Positions 26,919 to 37,673 of a stretch of DNA of 64,000 bases are shown in pieces; position 1 is the stretch's first letter; each line of letters opens with the position of its first letter. Made by a program: the position numbers and the translations under genes. Under the pieces are notes generated by a model. It saw only the letters and a program-made list of their open reading frames with translations. It ran no database searches and was not told the DNA's origin. The stretch is from Tissierellia bacterium (GTDB lineage: Bacteria; Bacillota; Clostridia; Tissierellales; Peptoniphilaceae): NCBI GenBank assembly GCA_012728295.1, contig JAAYFJ010000012.1, positions 39,087-103,086 of the forward strand, read 5' to 3'.

Positions 26919-28955
26919 GTGGAAAAAAGAAAAAGAAAATATAATAATCTTTTGCCTGTTACAATTATGTACTTAATAGCATTAGTTTTGACAGTAAACA
27001 TGGGAAGACTTTTGACTACAAATCAATTTCTCGCCGGTGAAAAAATCAAAGATGCTATTTATAGTATTAAAGATTTTAAAAATACCGTTAGGGAAGAGCA
27101 ATTAAAAAAAGAGGCTGCTGAGCGTGTTGAATTAGTTTATAAGAAAATCCCCCAAGTACCAGTTAATATTAGAGAAGATATGGTTAATTTCTTTAATGAG
27201 CTGAGAAAAATTAGATCCAATAACACGATGGATGAGGAAACGAAGGTTAAAACTCTAATAGAGGGGCCGGGCTTAACTCCAGATGCAGGGAAAGCTGCGT
27301 TGAATTTAAGTTATCAAGACACGAACTATTTAGAAGTAATAGTTATGGATTTAGTGAGTCAATGGTTAGCAGAGGGAATTAGAGAAGATGCTGTTGATAA
27401 CATTAAGACCAAAGCTACGGAAGCTCTAAAGCACTTTAATATTTCTGAAGAACAGAGACTTGTTGGAGTGGAGTTGCTATATAGTTTGGTAATTCCAAAT
27501 GAGATTATAGACATTCATGCAACTGCCGAGCTTCAAGATGAAGCTCGGGCACAAATTGTACCTATTGAAGTAAAACGTGGAGATATGTTATTTGACAAAG
27601 GTCATATATTAACACCAGCAGATGTGGAGGTATTGAAACTATCTGGAATATCAAATGAAAGCCAGGGAATGGGCAGACTAAAGATGATAACCTTGTCTTT
27701 AGGGATAATTATGATTTCAGCAGCTTGGTATGTGGTTGCAAAATCATTGAATCTTATTGATGAGAATGTAAAGACATTGTCTCTTTTGTTAATTTTAAAT
27801 TGGATTATGATTTTGTTGCCATTTGTCTTGGTTAAGGATCTTATGTGGCTTTGGCCAATAATTGCCATGGTGCTATTGACAAGGACGTTGATAAATGAAA
27901 AAGCTGCGTTATTAAATATCTGTTACTTGCTCATCATGTATCTTTTCCTTTTCACGGTGGATGTAAAATATCTTGTGGTTATGGCATTTACCGGGTGGCT
28001 TACAGTGTGGTTGTCAGAAAACTTATCTAACTACGGTAGGAGTAGATTGATGGTATTAGGTCTAACTGCTTCACTACTTGGAGGAATATTATTAGTAGTA
28101 ATAGAAGCCAGCAAAGGTTCTGTAGGTTGGCACTTATGGCGTCAAGTGGTCCTTTTGATGGTTAATGGATTTATTTCTGCAATTGTCTATGTTGGTTCGC
28201 TGCCTCTATGGGAGAACTTATTTGGGCGTTTGACTGTAGATAGATTGTTAGAGCTATCAAATCCTAGGAGACCACTACTAAAGGAACTAATAGAACAGGC
28301 TCCGGGAACGTATCAGCATAGTATTATTGTGGCTAATCTCTCCGAGGCGTGTGCCCAGGCCATTGGCGCAAACTCGTTATTATGTAGGGTGGGAGCGTAT
28401 TATCACGATATAGGAAAGACAAAGAATCCTTATTATTTTAAAGAAAATCAGCAGGATACATCTGTACATGAACTCATGTCTTTTGAAGATAGTGCTAGAG
28501 TCATTAGAGAGCATGTGACCATTGGAAAAAGACTAGCTAGAGAACATCAATTACCTCAGGAAATAATAAATTTTATTTCTGAGCATCATGGAGATAGCTT
28601 AGTAAGATATTTTTACAATTCAGCTGTAAACGCGGGAGAAAACCCTAATCCTGAGGACTATAGTTACCCTGGACCTAAGCCGAGGAGCAGAGAAACAGGA
28701 ATTATGATGATAGTTGATGCAGTTGAGGCGGCGGCTAGAACTTTGGAAGAAAAAAATGAGGAAACTTTTACTGAGTTAGTGGACAGGTTGACTAGAAGTA
28801 AGTATGAAGAAGGACAGTTTGATGATTGCCCATTGACTATGAGAGAGTTAGCCATTGTTAAAAGCACTTTGGTTGAATCTTTGACGAGCATGTATCATGA
28901 GCGAATTGCTTATCCTGAGGAGATGAAAATAATTGGAAATACTAATAGATTATAG
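26919..28955 (+). CDS. pgpH: 7TM-HD cyclic-di-AMP phosphodiesterase (PgpH family)
   Basis: Membrane protein of 678 residues. The layout is an N-terminal anchor, an extracellular 7TMR-HDED domain (about 50-250), seven membrane segments (about 255-440) and a cytosolic HD domain with YYHDIGKTKNPYYF, SEHHGDSLV and DAVEAAARTL. The family degrades c-di-AMP. I choose GTG 26919 (AAGGAGG nine bases upstream) over TTG 26913, which lies too close. The position between phoH and ybeY is the usual one. Confidence 0.93.
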   Translation: MEKRKRKYNNLLPVTIMYLIALVLTVNMGRLLTTNQFLAGEKIKDAIYSIKDFKNTVREEQLKKEAAERVELVYKKIPQVPVNIREDMVNFFNELRKIRSNNTMDEETKVKTLIEGPGLTPDAGKAALNLSYQDTNYLEVIVMDLVSQWLAEGIREDAVDNIKTKATEALKHFNISEEQRLVGVELLYSLVIPNEIIDIHATAELQDEARAQIVPIEVKRGDMLFDKGHILTPADVEVLKLSGISNESQGMGRLKMITLSLGIIMISAAWYVVAKSLNLIDENVKTLSLLLILNWIMILLPFVLVKDLMWLWPIIAMVLLTRTLINEKAALLNICYLLIMYLFLFTVDVKYLVVMAFTGWLTVWLSENLSNYGRSRLMVLGLTASLLGGILLVVIEASKGSVGWHLWRQVVLLMVNGFISAIVYVGSLPLWENLFGRLTVDRLLELSNPRRPLLKELIEQAPGTYQHSIIVANLSEACAQAIGANSLLCRVGAYYHDIGKTKNPYYFKENQQDTSVHELMSFEDSARVIREHVTIGKRLAREHQLPQEIINFISEHHGDSLVRYFYNSAVNAGENPNPEDYSYPGPKPRSRETGIMMIVDAVEAAARTLEEKNEETFTELVDRLTRSKYEEGQFDDCPLTMRELAIVKSTLVESLTSMYHERIAYPEEMKIIGNTNRL

Positions 28956-29379
28956 AGATGACATTGGCGATAAATCTTGGGAAGAAGATATTCATAATGC
29001 TTGTGAAAGAACTTTAGTTCACTTAGGTATGAATCCTGAAGATTACGAAGTGAGTATTAGCTTTGTAGGTGATGAAGAAATACGTGAACTAAATAATGAA
29101 TATAGGGAGAAGGATTCTGTAACAGATGTGCTCTCTTTCCCGATGGAAATGGATTTTCCCATAAAGCCCATGCCACTAGGTGATGTTGTAATTAACTTAG
29201 ACAGGGCAAAGCAACAGGCTGAAGAATATGGTCACAGCGTTAAAAGAGAATTAATATACTTGCTAGTTCACAGTATCTTACATTTGAATGGATTCGACCA
29301 CGAAGATGAAGAAGACAAAGCAGAGATGAGATTGTCCGAAGAGGCAATAATGGGAGATTTGGACTTGAATCGAGGTTGA
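28933..29379 (+). CDS. ybeY: rRNA maturation endoribonuclease YbeY
   Basis: Zinc-dependent RNase of 148 residues involved in 16S rRNA 3' end maturation and ribosome quality control. The metal motif HSILHLNGFDH (three His) is near the C terminus, and the conserved TDVLSFP is mid-protein. TTG start at 28933 with GAGGAG upstream; the gene overlaps pgpH by 23 bases. Confidence 0.95.
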   Translation: MEILIDYRDDIGDKSWEEDIHNACERTLVHLGMNPEDYEVSISFVGDEEIRELNNEYREKDSVTDVLSFPMEMDFPIKPMPLGDVVINLDRAKQQAEEYGHSVKRELIYLLVHSILHLNGFDHEDEEDKAEMRLSEEAIMGDLDLNRG

Positions 29380-29383
29380 TAGG

Positions 29384-29737
29384 ATGAAAAACCCAAGCTT
29401 AATAAAAGCTTTTCAATACGCGTTGGAGGGTGTAGCTACAGCTTTTAAAGAAGAACGAAACCTGAGGATTCATAGTGCAGTGGCTTTGATAGTAATCGTT
29501 GCAGGGCTTATAGCTAAGCTGGACCCAGTGGTTATGGCAATTCTTTGCATAGTCATAGGATTAGTGATTACTGCTGAACTTTTCAACTCTGTAATTGAGA
29601 GAATTATGGACTTTATTCAGATTGAGCCTGATCCGAGAATAAAAGCGATTAAAGACATTTCTGCTGCGGCTGTACTAATTGTTGCAGTGACTGCCGCTGT
29701 GGTAGGGATAATATTAGTTTATGCGTATTATACTTAG
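29384..29737 (+). CDS. dgkA: Undecaprenol/diacylglycerol kinase
   Basis: Small integral membrane kinase of 117 residues with three membrane segments. It carries the family signature ELFNSVIERIMDFI near residues 66-79 and FKEERNLRIH near residue 22. Gram-positive members phosphorylate undecaprenol for cell-wall lipid recycling. It lies four bases after ybeY. Confidence 0.93.
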   Translation: MKNPSLIKAFQYALEGVATAFKEERNLRIHSAVALIVIVAGLIAKLDPVVMAILCIVIGLVITAELFNSVIERIMDFIQIEPDPRIKAIKDISAAAVLIVAVTAAVVGIILVYAYYT

Positions 29738-29746
29738 GAGGACTAT

Positions 29747-30808
29747 ATGAAGAGATTGGTTGTATCGTTAATAATATGCTTAGCTTTGCTAACTGCTTGC
29801 AATACAGCGATTGAAGACAAGGAAGAGGTTCCGGCTGAGGTGGTAGTTGAACCAGAGGAGGTTGAGGAGCCTGAGAGAATATTATCCTATCTATCTGGGT
29901 TGGAAATAGAGGAAGAATTTCTTAGTCAAAGACCAATGGCAATAATGTATGACAACCATCCTGATGCCAGATGGCAATGTAATTTAAAAGAGGCGGAATT
30001 AATTTATGAAATACCGGTAGAGGGAACTTTTACAAGATATATGGGTCTGTTTTTAATCAATGAGCCAAATTTGATTGGATCAGTTAGAAGTGCCAGACCT
30101 TATTTTGTTGAGTTAGCGCATGAATATGGTGCTGTTTATGTCCACGCTGGAGGGTCTGAAGATGCTAAGGCGGCTTGTCGGTCCATGAATGTAGTAGATA
30201 TGGATGCAATCATTGCAAGTCCTCAGGAATTTTGGAGAGTTGATCATAAGAAAGCTCCTCATAATCTATATACTTCAACGGAAGCCATCAGGAATTTTGA
30301 GAAAAACTCCTCAAAGCAAGTGGATTTTCCAACAGAAAACGATAGATTTTTATTTGATGAGGGCGCTAAACTGTTATCAAAGGAATTACAAAAGTTAATA
30401 ATAAAGTATTTTTCTGACAATGTTACAGTATATGAATATAATAAAGAAACCAATGACTATAGTAGGTATAAGGATGGAAAAGAACATGTTGATGAGAGTG
30501 ATGAAAATCCTTTAATGGCCAAGAACATTATCATACAGAAAACTAATAGCAGAGTTTTGGATTCTGAAGGGCGGTTAGCCGTTACAATGGTTGGCAGTGG
30601 TGAGGGATATCTTTTTAGAGATGGTACTTTTGAAGAGATATTATGGGAAAGACCTACACTATCAGATATTACTAGATATACCTATAAAGATGGGAAACCT
30701 ATTGTGCTAAAGCCTGGAATAACTTGGATACAAGTCACGGATCAATTGACACAAATATTGAAATCGGAGGAACCTTATGAAAGCATCTCACCTGATAATG
30801 AAAGCTAG
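29747..30808 (+). CDS. DUF3048 (YerB-like) lipoprotein
   Basis: Predicted lipoprotein of 353 residues with a type II signal peptide ending at LTAC (Cys18) and an acidic Glu/Val/Pro linker. A two-domain DUF3048 body follows, with RPMAIMYDNHPDARWQ, RSARPYFVELA and VHAGGSEDA. B. subtilis YerB is the known relative; its function is not established. GGAGG precedes the ATG. The end overlaps the cdd start by 32 bases, so it is inserted in the otherwise standard dgkA-cdd order. Confidence 0.85.
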   Translation: MKRLVVSLIICLALLTACNTAIEDKEEVPAEVVVEPEEVEEPERILSYLSGLEIEEEFLSQRPMAIMYDNHPDARWQCNLKEAELIYEIPVEGTFTRYMGLFLINEPNLIGSVRSARPYFVELAHEYGAVYVHAGGSEDAKAACRSMNVVDMDAIIASPQEFWRVDHKKAPHNLYTSTEAIRNFEKNSSKQVDFPTENDRFLFDEGAKLLSKELQKLIIKYFSDNVTVYEYNKETNDYSRYKDGKEHVDESDENPLMAKNIIIQKTNSRVLDSEGRLAVTMVGSGEGYLFRDGTFEEILWERPTLSDITRYTYKDGKPIVLKPGITWIQVTDQLTQILKSEEPYESISPDNES

Positions 30809-31169
30809 AGAAGCAAAAGAGCTTTCTTACAGCCCTTATTCAAATTTTGCAGTGGGGGCAGCAATTGAAACAGAAGATGGCAGCGTATATACTGGTTGCA
30901 ATGTTGAGATAGCTTCTTTTGCAGGAACTTTATGTGCAGAGAGGAACGCTGTTTTTAAGGCTGTATCAGAAGGGCATAGAAAGATAGAGAAAATAGCTGT
31001 TGTTTCAAATGTTCCTCACACTTATCCTTGTGGAATATGTCGTCAAGTTATTAGAGAGTTTGCGAAGGATGCAGAAATTTATGTTGCCGGCGAAGGTGAT
31101 GAGTATAGCACATATACTTTGGAAGACTTATTGCCTCATAGCTTTGGTCCGGAGTTTTTAAACAAGTAG
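30777..31169 (+). CDS. cdd: Cytidine deaminase
   Basis: Zinc enzyme of 130 residues in pyrimidine salvage, converting cytidine/deoxycytidine to uridine forms. Zinc and catalytic motifs are CAERNAVF and PCGICRQVIREF, with SPYSNFAVGAA near the N terminus. The start ATG has AAATCGGAGG upstream, inside the end of the DUF3048 gene. Confidence 0.96.
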   Translation: MKASHLIMKAREAKELSYSPYSNFAVGAAIETEDGSVYTGCNVEIASFAGTLCAERNAVFKAVSEGHRKIEKIAVVSNVPHTYPCGICRQVIREFAKDAEIYVAGEGDEYSTYTLEDLLPHSFGPEFLNK

Positions 31170-31195
31170 AAGTATTTTAATTTATAGGAGGTAAT

Positions 31196-32080
31196 ATGTT
31201 CCGATCCGGATTTATAACAATTATTGGCAGGCCTAATGTTGGAAAATCAACGCTGTTGAATAGGATAATAGGTGAAAAAATATCTATTGTATCCAACAAG
31301 CCACAAACTACTCGTAATCGAATTCAGCTAATTCATACGGAAGATAGAATGCAGATTGTTTTTATTGATACACCTGGTATTCAGAAACCTAAAAATGCCT
31401 TAGGTGAGTATATGTTGAAAATATCGACTTCTTCTTGGGAAGATATGGATTTAATTCTATATATGAGTGATTGTTCCACTGAGACAGGACCTTTGGAAGA
31501 AATGATATTATCGGCTGTGGAAAACATAAATACACCTGTAATTTTGGTGTTGAACAAAATTGATACAGCTTCAAAAGAAGAAATTATTAAGGCTATAGAA
31601 ATGTTTTCACAGAGAAGGGAATTTGAGGCTATTATCCCCATTTCAGCAATAGATGGAAGCGGGGTAGACACCCTTATGGATGAGATATACAATGTGCTTC
31701 CAGAAGGGCCTATGTATTATCCAGAAGATATGATTACGGATCAGCCTGAAAGGTTTATTATTGGGGAGATAATTAGGGAAAAGGCTCTGCAACTTCTCAG
31801 CGAGGAAGTTCCCCACGGAATCTATGTAGAAGTTGAATCAGTGAAAAGCATACCTAATACGGATCGAGTTGAAGTAGGCGCAGTGATCTATTGCGAGCGT
31901 GAAAGTCACAAGGGAATTGTAATTGGTAAAGGTGGCAAGATGCTTAAAGAGATTGGCACAAGGTCTAGAGAAGACATTAATCGTCTGTTGGGGACAAAGA
32001 CGCATCTAGAGCTTTGGGTTAAAGTTGAAAAAAACTGGCGAGATAGACAACAAAAAATACGCAACTTCGGTTACCAATAA
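31196..32080 (+). CDS. era: GTPase Era
   Basis: Essential GTPase of 294 residues in 16S rRNA processing and 30S assembly. The G domain has GRPNVGKSTLLNRI, DTPGIQKP and NKID. The C-terminal KH domain has GIVIGKGGKMLKEIG. TAGGAGG precedes the ATG. It follows cdd and precedes recO as in Bacillus. Confidence 0.97.
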   Translation: MFRSGFITIIGRPNVGKSTLLNRIIGEKISIVSNKPQTTRNRIQLIHTEDRMQIVFIDTPGIQKPKNALGEYMLKISTSSWEDMDLILYMSDCSTETGPLEEMILSAVENINTPVILVLNKIDTASKEEIIKAIEMFSQRREFEAIIPISAIDGSGVDTLMDEIYNVLPEGPMYYPEDMITDQPERFIIGEIIREKALQLLSEEVPHGIYVEVESVKSIPNTDRVEVGAVIYCERESHKGIVIGKGGKMLKEIGTRSREDINRLLGTKTHLELWVKVEKNWRDRQQKIRNFGYQ

Positions 32081-32083
32081 ACT

Positions 32084-32842
32084 ATGGAAATAAAAGTTAC
32101 AGGTATTGTGATTAGAGAATTTCCATTTCGAGAGACCAGCAAGATAATCCATCTATTAACCAGAGAGCTGGGGCGTATTTCAGTTATGGTTCAGGGGGCT
32201 TATAGAAATGGTTCCAGACTTGGCTCGATAACGCAATTATTTTCCATGGGACACTTTTATTTGTCAGAGGGTAGAAATATGTACTACTTGAGAGAGGTTG
32301 ATTTAAATTCTACCAACTACGGAATAAGATGTAATCTAAATCGATTACTAATTGCGTCGTATTTAACTGAAATAATAGAAAAAACAGCATACAATTATGG
32401 GGACGATCACAAAATATTTGACATGTTTATTGTAGCGTTAAAGGATTTAGCTTGTAGGAAGAAAAATTTTCTATCGCTTTTGGTTGCTTTTGAGTTGAAA
32501 TGGACTGCTTTGACAGGTTATAGAGTTCAGTTACTGATGTGCTCTGAATGTGGGGTGCAGGTGGGAAGTAATATGATATTTTCCATTTTTAGCGGCGGAC
32601 TAGTGTGTAATCGTTGTAGGGGAACCAAAAGAGGTTATCCGATATCTCAAGATGAAATAGATGCAATGGTATTAATGCTTTACACTCCATTTAAGAGCAT
32701 AGATGAAATGAAGTTTTCAAGGAAAATATTATTTAAATTGCATGATTTAATGGAAAGTTATATCTTATATCATATAGAACAATCATCCTTTAGCAGTTCC
32801 AGACTACTAAGGGAATTGATAGAAACGGATAAGGGGGAATAA
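32084..32842 (+). CDS. recO: DNA repair protein RecO
   Basis: Recombination mediator of 252 residues that loads RecA with RecR. An N-terminal OB fold ([18 protein letters not shown]) precedes a helical domain and a C4 zinc finger (CSECG and CNRC, near 157-185). It starts three bases after era and ends one base before glyQ. Confidence 0.94.
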   Translation: MEIKVTGIVIREFPFRETSKIIHLLTRELGRISVMVQGAYRNGSRLGSITQLFSMGHFYLSEGRNMYYLREVDLNSTNYGIRCNLNRLLIASYLTEIIEKTAYNYGDDHKIFDMFIVALKDLACRKKNFLSLLVAFELKWTALTGYRVQLLMCSECGVQVGSNMIFSIFSGGLVCNRCRGTKRGYPISQDEIDAMVLMLYTPFKSIDEMKFSRKILFKLHDLMESYILYHIEQSSFSSSRLLRELIETDKGE

Positions 32843-32843
32843 T

Positions 32844-33722
32844 ATGTATTTTCAGGATTTAATGCTTACCCTATTAGGTTATTGGGGTGAGAAAGGATGT
32901 ATTATGATGGAGCCGTACGATAGTGAAAAGGGTGCTGGGACTATGAACCCGAACACTTTTTTAAGGGCTTTGGGGCCAGAACCGTGGCAGGTAGTGTATG
33001 TAGAGCCATCACGTCGTCCAGCTGATGCAAGGTATGGAGAGAATCCGAATCGTCTTTATCAGCATCATCAGCTTCAGGTAATAATAAAGCCATCTCCTGA
33101 AGAAATTCAACAAATGTACTTGGACAGCTTGGTAGCTATTGGTATTGATCCTTCTATCCACGACATCAGATTTGTAGAGGACAACTGGGAGGCACCTACA
33201 TTAGGAGCTTGGGGCCTGGGTTGGGAAGTATGGTTAGATGGTATGGAGATAACACAGTTCACCTATTTCCAGCAAGTTGGTAGTCTGAATTGTGATTTGG
33301 AATCTGCAGAGTTAACCTATGGGTTAGAGAGAATTGCCATGTACTTGCAGGATGTTGACAATGTTTATGATATTCAGTGGAATGAAAAGTATACTTATGG
33401 GGATATCTTTAAAATGGCTGAATACGAGCATTCCGTTTACAGTTTTGAAGAAGCAGATGTAGATAATTTAAAAGAATTATTCCAAATGTATGAACAAGAG
33501 GCGTTGAGGATTCTAGAAAAAGAACTAGTACTGCCTGCATATGACTATGTATTGAAATGTTCTCACGTCTTTAACGTTTTAGATGCAAGGGGTGCTATTA
33601 GTGTTAGCGAGAGAACACATTATATTGCAAGAGTCAGAAACTTAGCTAGACAAGTAGCAAATGCATATTTAGCTCAAAGAGAAAAGATGAATTATCCTTT
33701 GCTAAATAAAGGGGGGAAGTAA
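32844..33722 (+). CDS. glyQ: Glycyl-tRNA synthetase alpha subunit
   Basis: Catalytic subunit (292 residues) of the bacterial alpha2beta2 glycyl-tRNA synthetase. The start [19 protein letters not shown] and the blocks [19 protein letters not shown] and [19 protein letters not shown] are the family signatures. No T-box leader is present, as it lies inside the operon directly after recO. Confidence 0.97.
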   Translation: MYFQDLMLTLLGYWGEKGCIMMEPYDSEKGAGTMNPNTFLRALGPEPWQVVYVEPSRRPADARYGENPNRLYQHHQLQVIIKPSPEEIQQMYLDSLVAIGIDPSIHDIRFVEDNWEAPTLGAWGLGWEVWLDGMEITQFTYFQQVGSLNCDLESAELTYGLERIAMYLQDVDNVYDIQWNEKYTYGDIFKMAEYEHSVYSFEEADVDNLKELFQMYEQEALRILEKELVLPAYDYVLKCSHVFNVLDARGAISVSERTHYIARVRNLARQVANAYLAQREKMNYPLLNKGGK

Positions 33723-33723
33723 T

Positions 33724-35802
33724 ATGGTGAGAAAATATATTTTAGAAATAGGCGTAGAGGAAATGCCGGCGCGCTTTATTGATATGGCATTGGATCAAAT
33801 TGCTGCAAAAACGAGACATATGCTAAAAGACAATAAAATAACTGTGGCAGATTTGAAAACTTACGCTACCCCTAGAAGATTGGTACTATTTCTTGAAGAC
33901 ATAAATTGGGTACAAGAAGACACTGAAAAAGAAGTAAAAGGTCCTGCCGAGAAGATAGCATTTGATAGCGAAGGACAACCTACCAAAGCATTACAAGGAT
34001 TTTTGAAAAGTCAAGGAGCTAGCGTAGAAGATATTTTTATTAAAGAAATAAAGGATGTTCCATATATACATGTAAAAGTAGTTGAAAAATCAAAGAGCTT
34101 CAATCAAATAATTGTTGAATGGGCTCCAGAAATGATTAAATCCATTACGTTTCCTAAGTCCATGAAATGGGGTGGGAAAGCTCTTCGTTTCGCTAGACCT
34201 ATCAGGTGGATTGTGTCCTTATTAGACTCAGAAGTTTTAGCTTTTGAATTGGAGGACATTCCCGTCGGCAATGTAAGCCGGGGCCATAGATTTATTGGCT
34301 CAGCAAAAGTGGAAATCAAAGATGTGGAAAGCTATTTCTCAACCCTAAAAGCAGAAGGGGTAATAGTTGATCAAAACGAACGAAGAGAAATAATTGAATA
34401 TAATTCCAAAAGACTGGCGGCAGAGATAGGCGGTCATATAAGATATGATGAGGAATTATTAGACGAAATTGTAAATATCTTGGAATACCCAACTCCAATA
34501 AGAGGTTCAATTGCTGACAAATACTTATCTTTGCCTGAAAAAGTTATTACTACACCGATGAAAGAACATCTGCGCTTTATGCCTATATACAACGAAAACA
34601 AGCAAATAATGCCGTATTTCATTACCGTGAGAAACGGTGGGGATCATGGTTTAGAAACCGTTATTAAAGGTAATGAAAAGGTGTTGACAGCAAGACTGGC
34701 TGATGCAAAATTCTTTTTTGAGGAAGATTCCCTTAAGTCCTTGGAGGAGTATATACCAGCACTAAAAGGTGTTACTTTTCATGAAAAGCTTGGCTCTATG
34801 TATGAAAAAACTGAGAGAATTAAGGGCTTGGGAGAATATATTAGCGAAAGGCTATCCCTAGGCTCTGAAACAAAAAGTGATATTCTTAGGGCTGCAGAAT
34901 TATCAAAAGCTGATTTAGTTACCAAGATGGTTACAGAGTTTACTGAACTTCAAGGTTCTATGGGTAAAGAATTTGCCAGATTATCAGGAGAAAATGAAAT
35001 TGTTTCACTAGCTATTGAAGAACAATATTTGCCTAGATTTGCAGAGGATAATTTGCCTTCAACAACTGCAGGGACAGTAGTGAGCTTGGTGGATAAATTA
35101 GACACTTTAGTTGGACTATTTTGTATTAACATTTCTCCTACAGGCTCTCAGGATCCTTTTGCGCAGAGAAGAAGTGCAGTTGGAATAATTAACTTGTTGC
35201 TAAACAATAGCTTGGAGTTAAACCTTGAGGAAGCTGTAGAGAGGGCAATGTATCAATATATCAATATAAATAATTTAGCATTTGACCATAGAGATGTAAT
35301 GAAGAACATTAAAGAATTCTTTTTGGGAAGAATTAAAACGATGCTTCAAGGTCAGGGCATAAGATACGATATTATTGATGCAGTTTTAGCTGTTGAGGAT
35401 CCTGTTATTGTTGGATTATTCAATAGGGCAGAGCAAATTAACAAATGGATGGAAGATAAAGATGCTCAAGCTTTTGTTGATGCATATAGCAGAATAAGTA
35501 ATTTGGTCAAAGACTTTGGAGATTCTGAGGTAAAAGAAAGCTTATTGGCCGAGGGAGAAAAAGAGCTGTACAATTCCATAGTAAATGGAGAAGAAGAGCT
35601 TACTAAGAATATTTATAGAGGGAAGTATGTCGAAGCGTTAAATATGTTGGAAACATATGTTCCTATTATTGACAGATACTTTGACTCAATAATGGTTATG
35701 GATGAGGACATTAATGTTAGAAATAATAGATTGGCACTATTAAAAAGAGTATGTATATTAGTTGAGCATATTATGCATATTAATAGTATTGTGGCAAAAT
35801 AG
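33724..35802 (+). CDS. glyS: Glycyl-tRNA synthetase beta subunit
   Basis: Beta subunit of 692 residues that binds tRNA(Gly) and completes the enzyme with GlyQ. It begins MVRKYILEIGVEEMPARF. It contains PKSMKWG, FARPIRW, GHRF and the HD-like FFFEEDSL region, with an anticodon-binding domain at the C terminus. It starts one base after glyQ; the two are surely coupled. Confidence 0.97.
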   Translation: MVRKYILEIGVEEMPARFIDMALDQIAAKTRHMLKDNKITVADLKTYATPRRLVLFLEDINWVQEDTEKEVKGPAEKIAFDSEGQPTKALQGFLKSQGASVEDIFIKEIKDVPYIHVKVVEKSKSFNQIIVEWAPEMIKSITFPKSMKWGGKALRFARPIRWIVSLLDSEVLAFELEDIPVGNVSRGHRFIGSAKVEIKDVESYFSTLKAEGVIVDQNERREIIEYNSKRLAAEIGGHIRYDEELLDEIVNILEYPTPIRGSIADKYLSLPEKVITTPMKEHLRFMPIYNENKQIMPYFITVRNGGDHGLETVIKGNEKVLTARLADAKFFFEEDSLKSLEEYIPALKGVTFHEKLGSMYEKTERIKGLGEYISERLSLGSETKSDILRAAELSKADLVTKMVTEFTELQGSMGKEFARLSGENEIVSLAIEEQYLPRFAEDNLPSTTAGTVVSLVDKLDTLVGLFCINISPTGSQDPFAQRRSAVGIINLLLNNSLELNLEEAVERAMYQYININNLAFDHRDVMKNIKEFFLGRIKTMLQGQGIRYDIIDAVLAVEDPVIVGLFNRAEQINKWMEDKDAQAFVDAYSRISNLVKDFGDSEVKESLLAEGEKELYNSIVNGEEELTKNIYRGKYVEALNMLETYVPIIDRYFDSIMVMDEDINVRNNRLALLKRVCILVEHIMHINSIVAK

Positions 35803-35811
35803 GAGGTCATT

Positions 35812-36630
35812 ATGGACGATCATTTGGTAATATATGTTTTGTCAGACTCCGTTGGGGAGACAGGTGAACTCATAGCAAGAGCTTCAGCAAGGCAATTTGG
35901 TAAGAATTATGAAATCAAACGATATCCTTTTTTACATGATTTAAAAGGTATTGAAGAGGTATTTGAGGAAGCTAAGAATGATCGTTGGGCTTTAGTAATA
36001 TATACAACGGTTAAGTTGGAAACTAGAAAGCTAATTAGAGATATAGGAAATATGATGAAAATTCCCACTATTGACGTAATGGGTCCTCCTATGGAGGCTT
36101 TACAACAGATATTGAATTATGAGCCGAAAAGAGAACCTGGACTAATAAGAAGATTAGACGAGAATTATTTTAAGAAAGTGGAAGCTATCGAGTTTGCAGT
36201 TAAATATGATGACGGTAAGGATCCACGAGGAGTTGTAAAAGCCGATGTATGCTTAGTTGGAATATCCAGAACGTCTAAGACACCTTTAAGTATGTATTTA
36301 GCCAATAGGTTGCTAAAGGTCGCCAATGTTCCATTAGTTCCAGAAGTTCCGCCACCACCACAGATTTTTGAAAAAGATCCGAGAAGGGTATTCGGCTTAG
36401 TTGCAAATCCTTATAAAATCAATGAAATTAGATTGGAAAGATTGAAAGCACTAGGCTTAGAAAGTTCGGCAAACTATGCTAATGTTGAGCGCATATATGA
36501 AGAGTTGAAGTATTCAAGAGAAATTATGGAAAAAATTGGTTGTCCTGTAATTGACGTGTCAAATAGAGCTATTGAAGAAACAGCAGGAAAAATTATAGAG
36601 ATGTATGAAGAAAATTTCCCTCAGTTCTAG
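35812..36630 (+). CDS. ppsR: PpsR/YqfL-type kinase-phosphorylase (PPDK regulatory protein)
   Basis: DUF299 protein of 272 residues. It is a bifunctional enzyme that uses ADP and phosphate to switch pyruvate, phosphate dikinase (or PEP synthase) off and on by Thr phosphorylation. The P-loop-like motif is GISRTSKTPLSMYLAN, near residue 156, and the start VIYVLSDSVGETGELIARA is typical. Its target gene (ppdK) is not in the window. GGAGG precedes the ATG. Confidence 0.9.
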   Translation: MDDHLVIYVLSDSVGETGELIARASARQFGKNYEIKRYPFLHDLKGIEEVFEEAKNDRWALVIYTTVKLETRKLIRDIGNMMKIPTIDVMGPPMEALQQILNYEPKREPGLIRRLDENYFKKVEAIEFAVKYDDGKDPRGVVKADVCLVGISRTSKTPLSMYLANRLLKVANVPLVPEVPPPPQIFEKDPRRVFGLVANPYKINEIRLERLKALGLESSANYANVERIYEELKYSREIMEKIGCPVIDVSNRAIEETAGKIIEMYEENFPQF

Positions 36631-36640
36631 GAGGTATTAG

Positions 36641-37660
36641 GTGTCAGGATATAGAGAAATACAAGAAATGCAAGAGGAACAACTATCTCAGTGGGCAGCT
36701 AGAAGCGTAAATAGCATGGGAAGAGATAAGTATGAAGAACCCTGTCCTATTAGAACATGTTATCAAAGGGATAGGGATAGAATTATCCATTCAAAATCTT
36801 TTAGGAGATTAAAGCATAAGACTCAGGTGTTCATTGCCCCAACAGGGGATCATTACAGAACTAGATTGACCCATACTTTAGAAGTAAATCAGGTGGCTAG
36901 GACTATGGGAAGAGCTCTTAGATTAAATGAGGACTTAATTGAAGCCATTGCTTTGGGACATGACTTAGGGCATACACCTTTTGGACATGGAGGAGAAGCT
37001 ATTTTAAATAAGCTAAACCCTAATGGTTTTCATCATAACCAACAAAGCGTGAGGGTAGTGGAGCTACTGGAAAGCAGGCATAAGGATAGACCCGGTTTAA
37101 ACCTTACTAAAGAGGTTCGTGAAGGTATATTAAACCATACAGGTGATGCTACAAGTATTACCCTAGAGGGGCAACTTATAAAGTTTGCTGATAGGATTGC
37201 CTATATTAACCATGACATTGATGATGCCATAAGAGCCGGTGTATTAACAGGTGAGGATATTCCATCGCATTTGGTTGCTGTTCTTGGCAATAGTCATAGC
37301 GCAAGGATTAATACCATGATATTGGATGTAATAGAAAACTCTGTAGGTATGGATAGGTTAAAGATGAGCGCAACCATTGGTAATGCTATGATGGAATTGA
37401 GACAATTTATGTTTAAAAAAGTATATTTAAATTCCACTGCAAAGTCTGAGGATGAAAAAATTGAAATCTTGTTAACTAATTTGTACGAGTACTTTATAGC
37501 AAATATGGAATCTCTTCCCGAAGATCATCTTGAGATTTATAAAGACAGAGATGATTCCAAAGAAGATATAGTTTGTGATTATATAGCTGGAATGACAGAT
37601 CACTATGCAATAACTGTTTGGAAGGAAATGTTTGTCCCTAAATCATGGAATATTGGTTGA
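36641..37660 (+). CDS. dgt: dGTP triphosphohydrolase-like HD protein
   Basis: HD-superfamily hydrolase of 339 residues, deoxyguanosinetriphosphate triphosphohydrolase-like. The motifs are RTRLTHTLEVNQVARTMGR, GHDLGHTPFGHGGE and NHDIDDAIRAG. It removes triphosphate from dNTPs, affecting nucleotide pools for replication. GTG start behind TAGGAGG. The gene order dgt-dnaG-rpoD is common in Clostridia. Confidence 0.93.
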   Translation: MSGYREIQEMQEEQLSQWAARSVNSMGRDKYEEPCPIRTCYQRDRDRIIHSKSFRRLKHKTQVFIAPTGDHYRTRLTHTLEVNQVARTMGRALRLNEDLIEAIALGHDLGHTPFGHGGEAILNKLNPNGFHHNQQSVRVVELLESRHKDRPGLNLTKEVREGILNHTGDATSITLEGQLIKFADRIAYINHDIDDAIRAGVLTGEDIPSHLVAVLGNSHSARINTMILDVIENSVGMDRLKMSATIGNAMMELRQFMFKKVYLNSTAKSEDEKIEILLTNLYEYFIANMESLPEDHLEIYKDRDDSKEDIVCDYIAGMTDHYAITVWKEMFVPKSWNIG

Positions 37661-37673
37661 TAGGAGTGAAGTA